Assembly: GCA_034440575.1 (NCBI GenBank)
Contig: JAOTOL010001372.1
Coordinates: 445,001 to 509,000 of the forward strand
Direction of reading: 5' to 3'
DNA: 64,000 nucleotides
DNA from: Imbricaverruca yamaguchii
Taxonomy: Eukaryota; Arthropoda; Thecostraca; Neoverrucidae
Each line of letters starts with the position of its first letter. Position 1 is the stretch's first letter. Both the position numbers and the translations under genes were made by a program. The notes below the pieces were generated by a model. The model made no database searches, was not told the origin of the DNA, and worked only from the letters and a program-made list of their open reading frames with translations. Positions 45,944-55,972 of the stretch are shown one piece after another.

Positions 45944-47816
45944 ATGATCAGCATACGAAAGACAAGGGAGTTCAGATACAAGTCTCTGGATGCCGTGAAG
46001 AAGGTGCTTCAAGAGAATGGCGAGATTCTTAGTCTTAGCAGCGACAGTGGTGAGGATACCCCAGAGAAACAGGAGGACACTATGCCGGATGACGCAGAGG
46101 GAGAAGCTGAGGTGGAGTCAGAGCCTCCCAAGAAGAAAAAGAACGCATACGAGGAAACCGAGGCCTCAGGCCACGTTCCTCTTCCTGAAATGTTCATGCA
46201 TATAAGGGAGTCGGAGAGAAAGGTGAAGGACAGCTTATACAGAGCATGTGGAAATATCTCTGGCCTCGGTCTGTCAATTCCTGAAGCTGCTGGAGCCGTG
46301 GTGGTCGTTGCCAACACCATGTTTGGAATGAACTTGAAAATGACCAATGAGAATGAAAACACATTTGATGGAGACACCGCCCCCACACACAGAAACATCA
46401 GGACCACCATCCAGCTGCAGGAGGTGGAGGGGATGGCCAGGAAGGTAGACGAGGTCATGAAGGGGAAGCATGAGGGCAGGGTCATCACTCATGCCTCGGA
46501 CAGCACCACGAAGAAAACGGTTGGGCAGTTCATTGTTCAGGAACTACACGTGGACCAGAGCTATCCTCTGCCCATTCCAATCCTTCCAATCTACGGAGAA
46601 AAGGCTGAGGATGTCGCCATGCAAGTCGGCGTGGGCATGTAGATCATGGTGGTGTGCAAGGGCATGACATATGCGGAGTTGTACAAGGAGGTGGACACGC
46701 ATATGGCCGACAGTACTGAACACAACAAGCGGATTGCATCACTGATGGCAAAGATGCACAGTCTGGAGACCAAAGCGGGCCAAATATTTTGCGGCTCACA
46801 CACCACCCTGGGATTCGCTGCTGGAATGAACAAGGTCATGAGGCTAGTGGAGTCAGACATGAAGACAGAACAAGTAGTGAAGGGTTTTATGGTGGATCTA
46901 GGCTATGACTCCAATAACTTCAGTCTGGCAGGGCAGGCTCTCGATATGATCCTGCGTTTGGTCGCTCCAGAATAGAGTCACAAACCATGGAACCAGAACA
47001 AAAAGTAAATGGTCTTCCTGAAGGAGAGGGACCTGGAGGGGAACTTGTTCTGCTACAAGGACGCCAAGTTTGTCTGCATGTCCAAGGCCGCGGCCATTGC
47101 CATCCACAACTTCGACAACATCAGCGACTTCCTGGAGTAGTTCCCGAACATCAAAAACAGACTGGCCTGTCTGGTCAGGGAGGCCATGGACTTGCCTTAC
47201 CTGAAGGCTGTCCCGGTGGTGTGGGCCACCATCGCCCTGCACCTGGTAGAGCCCTTTTACGCCATCACTATCCAGGAGTGGGCCACCCACAGCAGCCTCA
47301 CCGCGTTCTGCAAGGGACTCTACAGCAGCATGGCGAGACCTGTGAACATGAAGTTCTTCAGCTGTGCCAGGCCCATGCTGGATGGGGTGGGGCAGGACCT
47401 GTTCATCGGCGTCAAAGAGAACTACGACCAGGAGGTGGTGGAGGCCGTGGTCGGCAGTGCAGCACAGGGAGGAGGTGATTAAGCTGGCAAACCTCATCAT
47501 GGCAGAGCTGAGGGTTGTGCTGGCCAGGCAGCGAAGGGATTATGGCATAGATCAGGAAGCCTTCCCTCCTCAGGATCTGGAGGACAAGGAGAAGGTGAAG
47601 AGGATGAAGTCCGAGATACTGTTTGCCAGGGACAGCTGCACCCTCTTCCCCAAGATCCATCCTCTCTTCAAGGCACACATCACCGTTCCTGAGGCAGGGA
47701 AGAGAAGACAGAAGACCGCTGCTGAGTACGGCGAGCCGCTGATGTCACTGCTGGGGAAGAGGAGCAACAGGGCGACGATCCAGTACACCAGCTTCCAGGG
47801 GACCCTGAGAAGATAG
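45944..47816 (+). pseudogene. transposase-like gene of unrecognised family, four stops and one frameshift
   Basis: One frame runs from ATG 45944 to ~47465 and holds about 500 codons, broken only by TAG 46640, TAG 46973, TAA 47006 and TAG 47138. A one-base loss near 47466 moves the last ~115 codons to another frame, ending 47816. Order: an acidic/basic N-terminal region with PPKKKKN (possible nuclear signal), VITHASDSTTKKTVGQF, YPLPIPILPIYGE, HMADSTEHNKRIA, GQIFCGSHTTLGFAAGMN, FPNIKNRLACLVREAMDLPYLK, WATIALHLVEPFY and LANLIMAELRVVLARQRRDYG. HASDSTT and DSTEHN could be catalytic Asp blocks of an RNase H-fold transposase. I recall similar uncharacterised proteins in invertebrate genomes but cannot name the superfamily. 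No terminal repeats were found. Confidence 0.6.
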
Positions 47817-48124
47817 TGAGGGGGAGGGGAGGTGAAGAGGATGGCCAGAAACTAAGTGTATGACAACCTCTGTATGTCTGTGTGTTACTTTTGTGTAGAT
47901 ACATTGTTCTGGATCCGTCGTTTGTGTGCAGCCGTGGTAGGTGCTGGCCGGCAGATGGGTGGAAAATCTAAATTCGCCATACCTGAATGGCGTGACATTT
48001 TTTACTTGCTATAAACCAGCGGTTAGGCTCAAATGGCTTATACATGTTGGAGGCATAAGCCAAGTTTACTCACGTCTCTTAATTTTACCCTTCCAATCTA
48101 CCACCGGGATCTACTTGGGTGTTA
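47817..48124. other. non-coding DNA, nothing recognised
   Basis: Lies between the pseudogene and the 164-bp hairpin. No structure seen. Confidence 0.4.
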
Positions 48125-48288
48125 TAGTGGCTATGTTGTAAAACCCCGTAGAAGCATTTGTTGTCGGCTCTGTAGCAATATAGGAGGCTTCGACAGCATG
48201 CCCTTGAAAGGCATCCTGTAGAAGCCTCCTATATCGCTACAGAGTCGACAACAAATACTTCCACGGGGTTTTACAAGATAGCCACTAC
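48125..48288. mobile_element. 164-bp near-perfect hairpin (MITE-like, TA target)
   Basis: TAGTGGCTATGTTGTAAAAC at 48125 pairs with GTTTTACAAGATAGCCACTA ending at 48288, and pairing continues inward through GTTGTCG-CTCTGTAGC and AGGAGGCTTC to the 7-nt centre between ATGCC and GGCAT. Arms are ~78 bp with only a handful of mismatches. TA borders GTGGC at both ends, consistent with a TA duplication as in Tc1/mariner-type MITEs. No coding capacity. Transcribed, it would make a long RNA hairpin. Confidence 0.8.
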
Positions 48289-48312
48289 ATATACATATAC
48301 ACGTATTCAAAG

Positions 48313-48838
48313 GTGTGGTCGTGGTTGACTGGTATGACCGTTGTAGTCGTGGTCGTTGTGGTCATGGTTGACTGGTATGACCGTTGTGGTCGTGGTTGAC
48401 TGGTGTGACCATTGTGGTCGCGGTTGACTGGTGTGACCGTTGTGGTCATGGTTGACTGGTGTGACCGTTGTGGTCGTGGTTGACTGGTGTGACCGTTGTG
48501 GTCGCGGTTGACTGGCGTGACCGTTGTGGTCGCGGTTGACTGGTGTGACCGTTGTGGTCGCGGTTGACTGGTGTGACCGTTGTGGTCGTGGTTGACTGGT
48601 GTGACCGTTGTGGTCGTGGTTGACTGGTGTGACCGTTGTGGTTGACTGGTTGACTGGTGTGACCGTTGTGGTCGCGGTTGACTGGTGTGACCGTTGTGGT
48701 CGTGGTTGACTGGTGTGACCGTTGTGGTCGCGGTTGACTGGCGTGACCGTTGTGGTTGACTGGTTGACTGGTGTGACCGTTGTGGTCGCGGTTGACTGGT
48801 GTGACCGTTGTGGTCGCGGTTGACTGGTGTGACCGTTA
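48313..48838. repeat. 28-bp minisatellite
   Basis: About 18 tandem units of TGTGACCGTTGTGGTCGCGG + TTGACTGG, period 28 bp. Two places have an extra short unit GTGGTTGACTGGTTGACTGG (~48639-48656 and ~48751-48768). Minus-strand frames of NHDHNGHTSQPRPQRS type are read-through. Confidence 0.93.
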
Positions 48839-49483
48839 TCGGCAATGGCTAACAGAGGTCGCCGTCCGACAACAGCCACCTGAGGAGGCTCCACGCCGAC
48901 GGCGTAAGTGCCACTCACAAACACCAGCAGCCAGGTGTGAGTGTGCACTTATATCAAAACACTACTCGTATACGCTGTCACTCTTTCCGATCTCAAATAC
49001 CGTGATCTCCTCGACCACGCTGCAAGTAACACGGAAAGCCGTGACTGCAAGATGCACACATGTGAGGACTGTCCTGATGAAGAGAGCGTGATGAACTTAC
49101 TGAGGTCTATGGTCCACTAGGTCGCCAATATTGTCTAATAGGTTATGCGAATCCTCACATAATATGCGTGACAATCCTGGTGAATTTCGTGTGCAATGTT
49201 TTTGTTCATGTACCTGAAACGTGTCATGATATTCTGTGCATGAATACAGGCCCAGGGGACATGCAAAATTTACAAATCCATTGGGTCTAATGGAAACTTT
49301 TTTGGGACCAGGATCTTAACTTGCCCGGCAAATCTGGACTATTCCAATACTGACGAAAAACAACACACTGTGGATGGCTGTCAGCTTGATCTAAAGAACC
49401 ACTGAAGATGCTTGGGGAAAATCAAATTAGAATATAATTTCAGGTAGGTATAAATGTATGCGATATAATTCAGAGTATAAATC
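48839..49483. other. non-coding DNA, nothing recognised
   Basis: No motif-bearing frame or repeat. Confidence 0.4.
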
Positions 49484-50050
49484 GCGCATCGACTGCGACG
49501 GTCATGTAGCGCCCGAGCGATTCATTGTATAAGTCTGCATAGCATAAGTATAAATCGTGTAGGATCCCCCAAGCTGATTTGAATCGAGTTAACACGAAAT
49601 AAACTAATGTACACTAACCGAACTTAGTCCAGTCCAGCCCAGCCCCGTCCATCGCGCATCGACTGCGTGGGTCATGTAGCGCCCGAGCGATTGTATAAGT
49701 ATGCATAGCATAAGTATAAATCGTGTACAACCAAACCTAACCCAATACCACCAAACCTAACTTAACCTAATAGGACCAGAGCTGACATGACCTGACGTAA
49801 GCAGACCGTATTTGATATGATTTGCCCTGCCATTTTCCAATTTCATCTACATATTCCTTATAAACCTCGTTTCCATACATCCTATAAAAGAGCTACAATT
49901 CCAACTATGCAGCGTAAGTTACATTCACCTGGAAAATCATTCCTACGGCAGCTGGCTGGCGCGGCAGTAAGAGCGACTGATCGTAAAAGTATGCATAGCT
50001 TACATATAGACCGTGTAGAATACTTCCCTTCTCCGAGCAGTTGTGAACTG
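49484..50050 (+). repeat. ~166-bp tandem duplication with CCTAA-type words
   Basis: ATCGCGCATCGACTGCG..GGTCATGTAGCGCCCGAGCGATT..GTATAAGT.TGCATAGCATAAGTATAAATCGTGTA occurs at 49484 and again at 49652. A decayed third copy (GAGCGACTGATCGTAAAAGTATGCATAGC) occurs near 49970. Between them lie degenerate CCAAACCTAAC words resembling telomere-type repeats. Confidence 0.7.
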
Positions 50051-51389
50051 AGGTAGCGCGAAATTAACTAATCTGCATTAACCTAGCCTAACTTGACCAA
50101 ACCCAACACAACGCAACACAGCAAAACCCAATCGAACCGAATATCACCAAATCTAATTTAACCTAGTAGGACCTGGCCTGACCTAACCTAAGCTGACCTC
50201 AGCTGATGTGAGCTGTCCTGCCCTTTTCCAGCTTCATTTCTATATTATTTTGTAGCACATTTGTGTTTCCCAGCAGACAACATAAGATGTATTCACCTAT
50301 ATAAAATCCTTCACACGGTAGCTTAACTGGTGTGGTAGCACGTGCGACTTGCAATATTTTCGACCGATGAAGTTGGCTCCAACAAATCTAACGATTCATC
50401 CATCCAATGAGCCGGTTGAGAAAACCGAAAATGATGTTCGGTAATGCTTCAAGACATTCTTGATTGTATGAAAAGCTGTTTCGTTGGTGAAGATCTAAAG
50501 GTATTGTGTGAATTACAATCGTTTGGGCTGTGCGTATATATCACTTTTTATCCAAAATGTGGCCTCACCGAGAAGTTCATGGAGTGGGGAGAAGAGCCAG
50601 TTTTATGGGTCATGAAACTTGTCACTCGACCCCTGGTATGCCGTAGATGCCCATAGTCAATGGGCAAAGTGTAGCCGGTGCATTGATCCAGCTAATGCAC
50701 TCCACGGCGTGTCGTCACTTTTATCCGTTTTCCAGCACCAGACCCAGTCGGAAAAAGCGATGAAAACGGCCGGCTATTCTGTACACCCCTCCTTTGAATG
50801 CACGTGCCCGTACGGCGAAAACGTTTGCACATCCGAGCTTGGAGATTGTCTCGGCTACACCATGGTGTCGGTTTGGTGTCGATCAGTCCATTTGTTTGCG
50901 AGCTACGCCGGTTGAAACCGAGCCGATTAAGCGCACAAAAATCGATGATATCCCGACTCTAAAATCCACGTTTCACACGTTAAAGCAATTGACGACAGAG
51001 GACTTAGGCGGAACCCGTTCTCCAACCACATCGGCGTCGCTCACATGCAGCACATTTGCTCGACCGCACCGAAATTGTGCCAAGTGGTGGCCATTGAAGT
51101 CCACGCCCGTCATGCGATCCGACCCCATCAACTGGCAGACTTCCGATTACGATACGCCCGGAGGCAGCGCGAGGGTGGTGCGAACCATGCACATAGAGCG
51201 TTCTCACGTTCCGAGAAAAGTCAGTCATGTGAGCCACATTAAACTCTCACGGTTAGATCCTGTGGTCAGCACGATCTAGCGCGGTCATGTGTATCAGTTC
51301 CTGGGCATCGTAGGTGCGGAAACTAGAGGGTAAAAGTGAAAGTGTCAGGACATTTTCTTACAACCAGGGGCGGTCCGAGGCAGCATGGT
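50051..51389. other. non-coding DNA, no supported gene
   Basis: Continues with degenerate ACCTAACCTAAGCTGACCT words (50090-50220). Overlapping frames at 50444-51279 show no domain I recognise. Confidence 0.4.
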
Positions 51390-52035
51390 ATTGCAGGTAG
51401 CATCTTAAAATGGATAGAGTTGTGGCTTTCAGATAGACAGCAAAGGGTGATGCTAAATGGTACGAAGTCATCATGGCAAAATGTTCTTAGTGGAGTCCCC
51501 CAGGGGTCAGTACTGGGGCCACTACTGTTCATTATATTTGTAAACAACATTGAAAGTGGCCTAAGCAGTAAAGTTTTGAAATTTGCGTATGATTTGAAGG
51601 TCTTTAGGGCAATAACAGGTCAAGATGAGCATATCTCGCTGCAAAAAGACATAGAAGAACTTGTGAAGTAGTCCGAAGAATGGCAAATGAAATTTAATTT
51701 TGATAAGTGCAAAAACATGCATGTAGGTAAGCAGCATATGAAGGCTCCATACTTAATAGATGGCCAAGTGCTATCAGTGACTCAACAGGAGAAGGATTTA
51801 GGTGTTATTCTAAACACAAAACTGGGGGCATCAGAACAGACCAAGGAAGCCAGGAAGAAGGCACTGAGAATGCTCGGGGCAATAAATAGGAATGTATCAT
51901 ACAGAAGTGAGGAAGTGATCAGGAAGCTTTACTGTGCATATGTCAGGCCACATTTGGAATACTGCATCCAAGCTTGGTCTCCTAGCTATGAAAAAGATTG
52001 TTGGCTTTCAGAGAGTACAAAAGAGCGCTACAAAA
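51390..52035 (+). mobile_element. CR1-like LINE copy 2 (family L), fragment
   Basis: Plus-strand frame HGIAGSILKWIELWLSDRQQ, LSGVPQGSVLGPLLF, KFAYDLKVF, KFNFDKCKNMHVGKQHM, DLGVILNTKL, YCIQAWSPSYEKDCW. The catalytic box reads FAYD instead of FADD (first Asp replaced by Tyr), and TAG at 51669 replaces the Trp of KWSEEW. It is truncated on both sides, and a GAAAAA-rich tract (52040-52095) follows at the 3' break. Confidence 0.85.
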
Positions 52036-52524
52036 ATTGAAAATGAAAAAGAAAAAGAAAAAAAGAGAAAAAGAAAAAGAAAATGAAAAAAGATTGAGCG
52101 CTACAGAGAGTACAAAGAGCGCACCAAGGAAGTTCGCAAAACACCGTGGTTGAGCACTTTTGGATAGGAAATCCGATAATTTTAATAGTGAACAAAAAAC
52201 TTTCACCGCTAAGTGGGGTGGGCAGACCCCTGGGCGCGCCTATGGCTACAGCAACATGTGGTCCTAAAAAGAACGATCATCGCAGCATAAGTACTTTCGG
52301 ATTTACACTTCTCGCTGTACTTGGAACTCTTTTCACGACTGATTAATTCTTGTGTAATAACAGGTTTATCTTCCTGGTGCGGGCGAAGCCATTTAATATT
52401 ACTGTTCAAACAAAATTTCTTCAACTTTCGTTATATGCATAGGTATGTGTGGTGGAGGTGGGGCAAGCTCATTACAGCCTCACTAATGGGTATGTGATGT
52501 GCCCTGGTGTCCATGACTTAGTAC
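52036..52524. other. purine-rich tract then non-coding DNA
   Basis: (GAAAAA)-type repeats at 52040-52095, then AGAGCGCTACAGAGAGTACAAAGAGCGC words. TGGGCGCGCCTATGG at ~52229 resembles the terminal sequence of 56829-57165. No gene. Confidence 0.45.
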
Positions 52525-53105
52525 AATACATAAAGACATAAAAGACATAAAAGATTAGTGCAACTATGAGCCACAAGGGCCCTTCTTGGTTGCACTCTGT
52601 ACACTGAACCAGTTGCCCACAAAATCTGTCAATCAGCCCTCCCTGTAATACTGAAAAGCAAGCCCTCTATTCTTATAATGATTGTCTATGCTGTTTTTAA
52701 AGATGTTCAATGTGCTGCTACTGACGATGTTTTCTGGCAGCTGGTTCCAGTGTTCCACTACCCTGTTGGTGAAGAAAGTTTGCCTTAACCTTGTTCTGCT
52801 GTGGTTAACTTTAATTTTGAATTTATGACCTCTAATTGCATCATTTCTGTTAAATTCAAACATTTCCCCAAGGTATCCCCTCTCCAGACCATTGACAAAT
52901 TCAAAGACCTCCATGAGATCTCCTCTCAGCTTTCTATATCTAAGTGAAAACACATTCAATTTCTTCAATCTTTCCTCATATGCCAGGTTGCTTATGCCAT
53001 TAACCATTTTTGTAGCCCTTTTTTGTACTCTCTCTAAAAGCGAACAATCTTTTTCATAGCTAGGAGACCAAGCTTGGATGGAGTATTCCAAATGTGGCCT
53101 GACAG
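52525..53105 (-). mobile_element. CR1-like LINE copy 3 (family L), 3' half
   Basis: Minus-strand frame VRPHLEYSIQAWSPSYEKDC, ERVQKRATKMVNGISNLAYE, RKLRGDLMEVFEFVNG, EFNRNDAIRGHKFKIK, RVVEHWNQLPENIV. It ends with the conserved 3' region and a tail of 8-bp-like units (TTTTATGTCTTTTATGTC on the minus strand; 52527-52558). The 5' half continues at 55973 on the other side of an inserted DNA transposon. Confidence 0.9.
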
Positions 53106-53400
53106 TAGGGTGTGTCACGAAGGACCTTTTTTTGGAAATTGCACTTTGCTTAGTGAAATTATCGTGCAGATCACCTAAAAAAAACTGTAGTCGAAACCAA
53201 ATCGAAATCAAACAATAAACAAAATATGCGACAGGCCGATAAAGAAACAAATTTGCCGGGCGCCCGGCGTTGAAGTCTCCAGTGATGGCGCTCCGTTGCG
53301 ATTGGCATCTAACACCACGCCTCCGCCCACCGTCGGAGCGCCGCCGCGGCGCTGAGACGAAATGGCAGCAGTCGGTGCTGTGGATGACTGATGAATGGAT
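53106..53400. repeat. left terminal inverted repeat
   Basis: Pairs with 55680-55972. The outer 11 bp are identical, ~30 bp just inside are divergent, and the rest is nearly identical. Confidence 0.88.
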
Positions 53401-53842
53401 TCTGGCGATGAAGCTCATTAATAAAACTCAATGAAAGTGTTTAGTGGGGTAAAAGACTTTTGATAAGCACCAGTCACTTAATAAGTTGCCTGGATATTTG
53501 ACGCATGAAAGAAAGGTTCACTTTACGTCGCTTGTTCGTTCAATTTTCAATAAGTAGATCTATCGGCGTATAATGCTAATATTTTCACTTTTGAAAGGTT
53601 GAACATCTTCAAAATTCATCGTCTGTTTACATCGAAGACCAATTAAATCATTATGAGACACTTGATATCTTATTGTTATGACAAATAGACCAGGCGAAAT
53701 CGGCATCATGCTCCGTTCCACTACAACCGAAGGAGACGGGCATACAGCGACGTCACCTTTTGTACGAGCGGCCACATTTTTTGTACGAACTATCATTTTA
53801 TAACTGTACTACTTGTCTACATGCTCGACAGAAAACCCGACA

Positions 53843-55308
53843 TCAAATCCTTTTGCTGCTGAGCACTGGCATTGCCGACCTGTGTTTCAACTTAGCCATA
53901 ATGTAACCGTGGCGGGCCTCTTCACCAATTACCTTCAAAGACGCCTCGGTCACCACTTTCACCATCCGTTCCACCGTCTGCCTGTGCACGGGGTATGGCG
54001 GTACTTCGAGAGGACTCGCGATGATGTCTAGTAAGTCATCATCGGACAGTTGTTGCGTCAAGGGCGGCGCGGTTATCGCCTCATTACACCAATCAATCAG
54101 CTCCATGATGCTGTTTGCCCCCCTATTCACTCCGCACACCATGAACTCCGCTAGCATTCTCAGACTGATGGCTGTTCGGTTGATATGTAGAGCCGGAGAA
54201 TTCGCGCCGCCAGAGTCAGCCACCTGGAGTGGTTTAGTGGACCGATCTTCATGTTCGCAGTTCTATCTGAGATACAGCCCGTCTGGACACTACGCGCCAG
54301 ACTGTACAGAATAGCCTGGTCTGAACTTAGGTCACTGAGAATCTCCTGCGTCATTTCTGAAACATTTCCGCCATCGATTGGCTCAAAATCGACCACTGGC
54401 AAGGTTTCTACTGCGCCTGCAGCAGCCCGGCCAATCAGCCCACTAAACGACTTAGGTCCTGTTGTGACTCCATCTAACTGGCTAAATACTGCACGAAGAT
54501 TAAGTTCATTTGCATGAAGTTGGCACACAAACCAGTGGACGGGGCGTTTTTGTCCGAGCTCAAACAAACGGATAACACCACCTTTTTGGCCAGTATTAAC
54601 TCTCGTGCTGTCACAGCCAAGCACAGAAACATCCGCACCAAACTCATATGCCACGGCGTTCAGGTCCTGAAAAATGTCCTCCGCTTTCCTAGTCTGGGGG
54701 GTAAAATGTCCTAAATATGCACTGTCTGGCTCGGATACAACCACAATGTGCTCTTCCGTCTTCTTTGAACTGGCTGTCATAAGCGTGTCATCTTTTCTAC
54801 CGTCGAAGTAGAGACCAGATACACGACCTGCATGATCCTCATGGCTCTGGGCTACTACCTCTCTTCTAATCCGATCCCTTGCTCGCCATACTTTTTTGCT
54901 ATCCACTATGCAGTCCATATCGTCAGAAGTGATCCGACCAATGTCCACTTGGAAACCGTTTATGATCGCAGCACACGCACGATTAGACACTCCGTACCGA
55001 TCTGCTGCTAGAGCCGTATTCAGCAGTTCGTCTGTGTTACTGTTCACCATATACTCTGACTCATTGACTACAGATGTGAGCGATAATGAATCTGTGGCGG
55101 AATCCTGGTCTGAATTAGAATCTAGCTGGGCCATTCCAGAAGGTCCCGGTTGTGGTGATGTGACTCTCTCGGCGGTCAGACGCCTCCTTTCGTCCATGGC
55201 GCGTCGACGAGTGGTTTCACGGATATCTGCGGTGCCGATTTGCATTTGGCGAGGTCCTCTCTGGTCTTGGACAAAGGGAAACGCCATCCGTGGCACTTTG
55301 TCGGCCAT
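53843..55308 (-). pseudogene. transposase of long-TIR DNA transposon, one frameshift
   Basis: The likely start is ATG at 55308 (MADKVPRMAFPFV), about 370 bp inside the right TIR. The product is ~487 residues. Landmarks: TSPQPGPSG linker, LNTALAADRYGVSNRACAAI, RDRIRREV, VSGLYFDGRKDDTL (probable first Asp block), VVSEPDSAYLGHF, VSVLGCDSTRVNTGQKGG (probable second Asp block), HWFVCQLHANELNLRAVF and LNHSRWLTLAARILRLYI. After a frameshift near 54165 the frame ending 53843 supplies LRMLAEFMVCGVNRG, EEARHGYIMAKLKHRSAMP and LSSKRI. The D-G-K/R-D-x-T, CQLHANEL and SRWLTxAxRxLRLY motifs recur in uncharacterised invertebrate transposase-like proteins as I remember them. I cannot place the superfamily with certainty. 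Only one frameshift makes it the least decayed coding unit in the window. Confidence 0.7.
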
Positions 55309-55400
55309 CGCATATTTGCAGCTATCGATATCAGCACATTTTCGCGATATCGCGATATCACATTTCAGCACATCGATATCAGATATCAGCACGGCTCGTG
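55309..55400 (-). promoter_or_regulatory. palindromic ATATC-rich leader of transposase
   Basis: Immediately upstream of the transposase ATG are CGCGATATCGCGATATC and several TCGATATCAGC words, overlapping palindromes around GATATC. A regulatory or transposase-binding role is speculative. Confidence 0.3.
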
Positions 55401-55679
55401 TCGCCCTCGTTAATAGGTTGTCCCTACTGCTGATAATCCCAGTTTCCCTTGAAACTTCAGTAACGAAAGGGAACAGGAGACTTGGATTGACTAATAAAAC
55501 AGGGATGTATGGCATGCGAAGTTATTTTGTGTCGTTAGTGCGTACGCAATTTATTCGAATGATGATTCCTAGCACTGTGAAAGGTGGAGCACAGACAAAG
55601 GAAAGTGGAGCGATCAGTCCTTCAGTGAAGTTTAATCTTTACAATCAGATATATTCCGGCTCCCCTGATCTGTTTTTGA

Positions 55680-55972
55680 ATTACCAGAATTCATTTATAA
55701 GTCATCCACAGCAACGACTGCCGCCTTTTTCGTCACAGCGCCGCGGCGGCGCTCCGACGGCGGCCGACGCGTGGTGTTAGATGCCAATCGCAACGGAGCG
55801 CCATCACTGGAGACGTCAACGCCGGGCGCCCGGCAAATTTGTTTCTTTATCGGCCTGTCGCATATTTTGTTTATTGTTTGATTTCGATTTGATTTCGACC
55901 ACAGGTTTTTTTAGGTGATCTGCACGATAATTTCACTAAGCATAAGAAAAACCGTTCAGGCGACACACCCTA
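55680..55972. repeat. right terminal inverted repeat
   Basis: Inverted copy of 53106-53400. Confidence 0.88.

Larger units (their letters stand above)
53106..55972 (-). mobile_element. 2.87-kb DNA transposon with ~290-bp TIRs, inserted in LINE copy 3
   Basis: The ends are TAGGGTGTGTC and GACACACCCTA. Inverted repeats extend ~290 bp inward (53106-~53400 and ~55680-55972) with only scattered mismatches, sharing ACAATAAACAAAATATGCGA, CGGGCGCCCGGCGTTGA and GGAGCGCCGCCGCGGCGCTG. The LINE sequence elsewhere is CTGACATATGCACAG; here CTGACA precedes and TGCACAG follows the element. The target was therefore the TATA or TA between them. No duplication longer than ~2 bp is evident. A single transposase gene lies on the minus strand. 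Confidence 0.9.

Noticed and set aside
48285..48948. Gln/His/Arg-rich repeat proteins (NHDHNGHTSQPRP)
   Set aside because: Read-through of the 28-bp minisatellite. A 28-bp period yields all three frames open by chance.
50794..51279. 161-residue plus-strand ORF
   Set aside because: No motif seen; it overlaps two other equally open frames.
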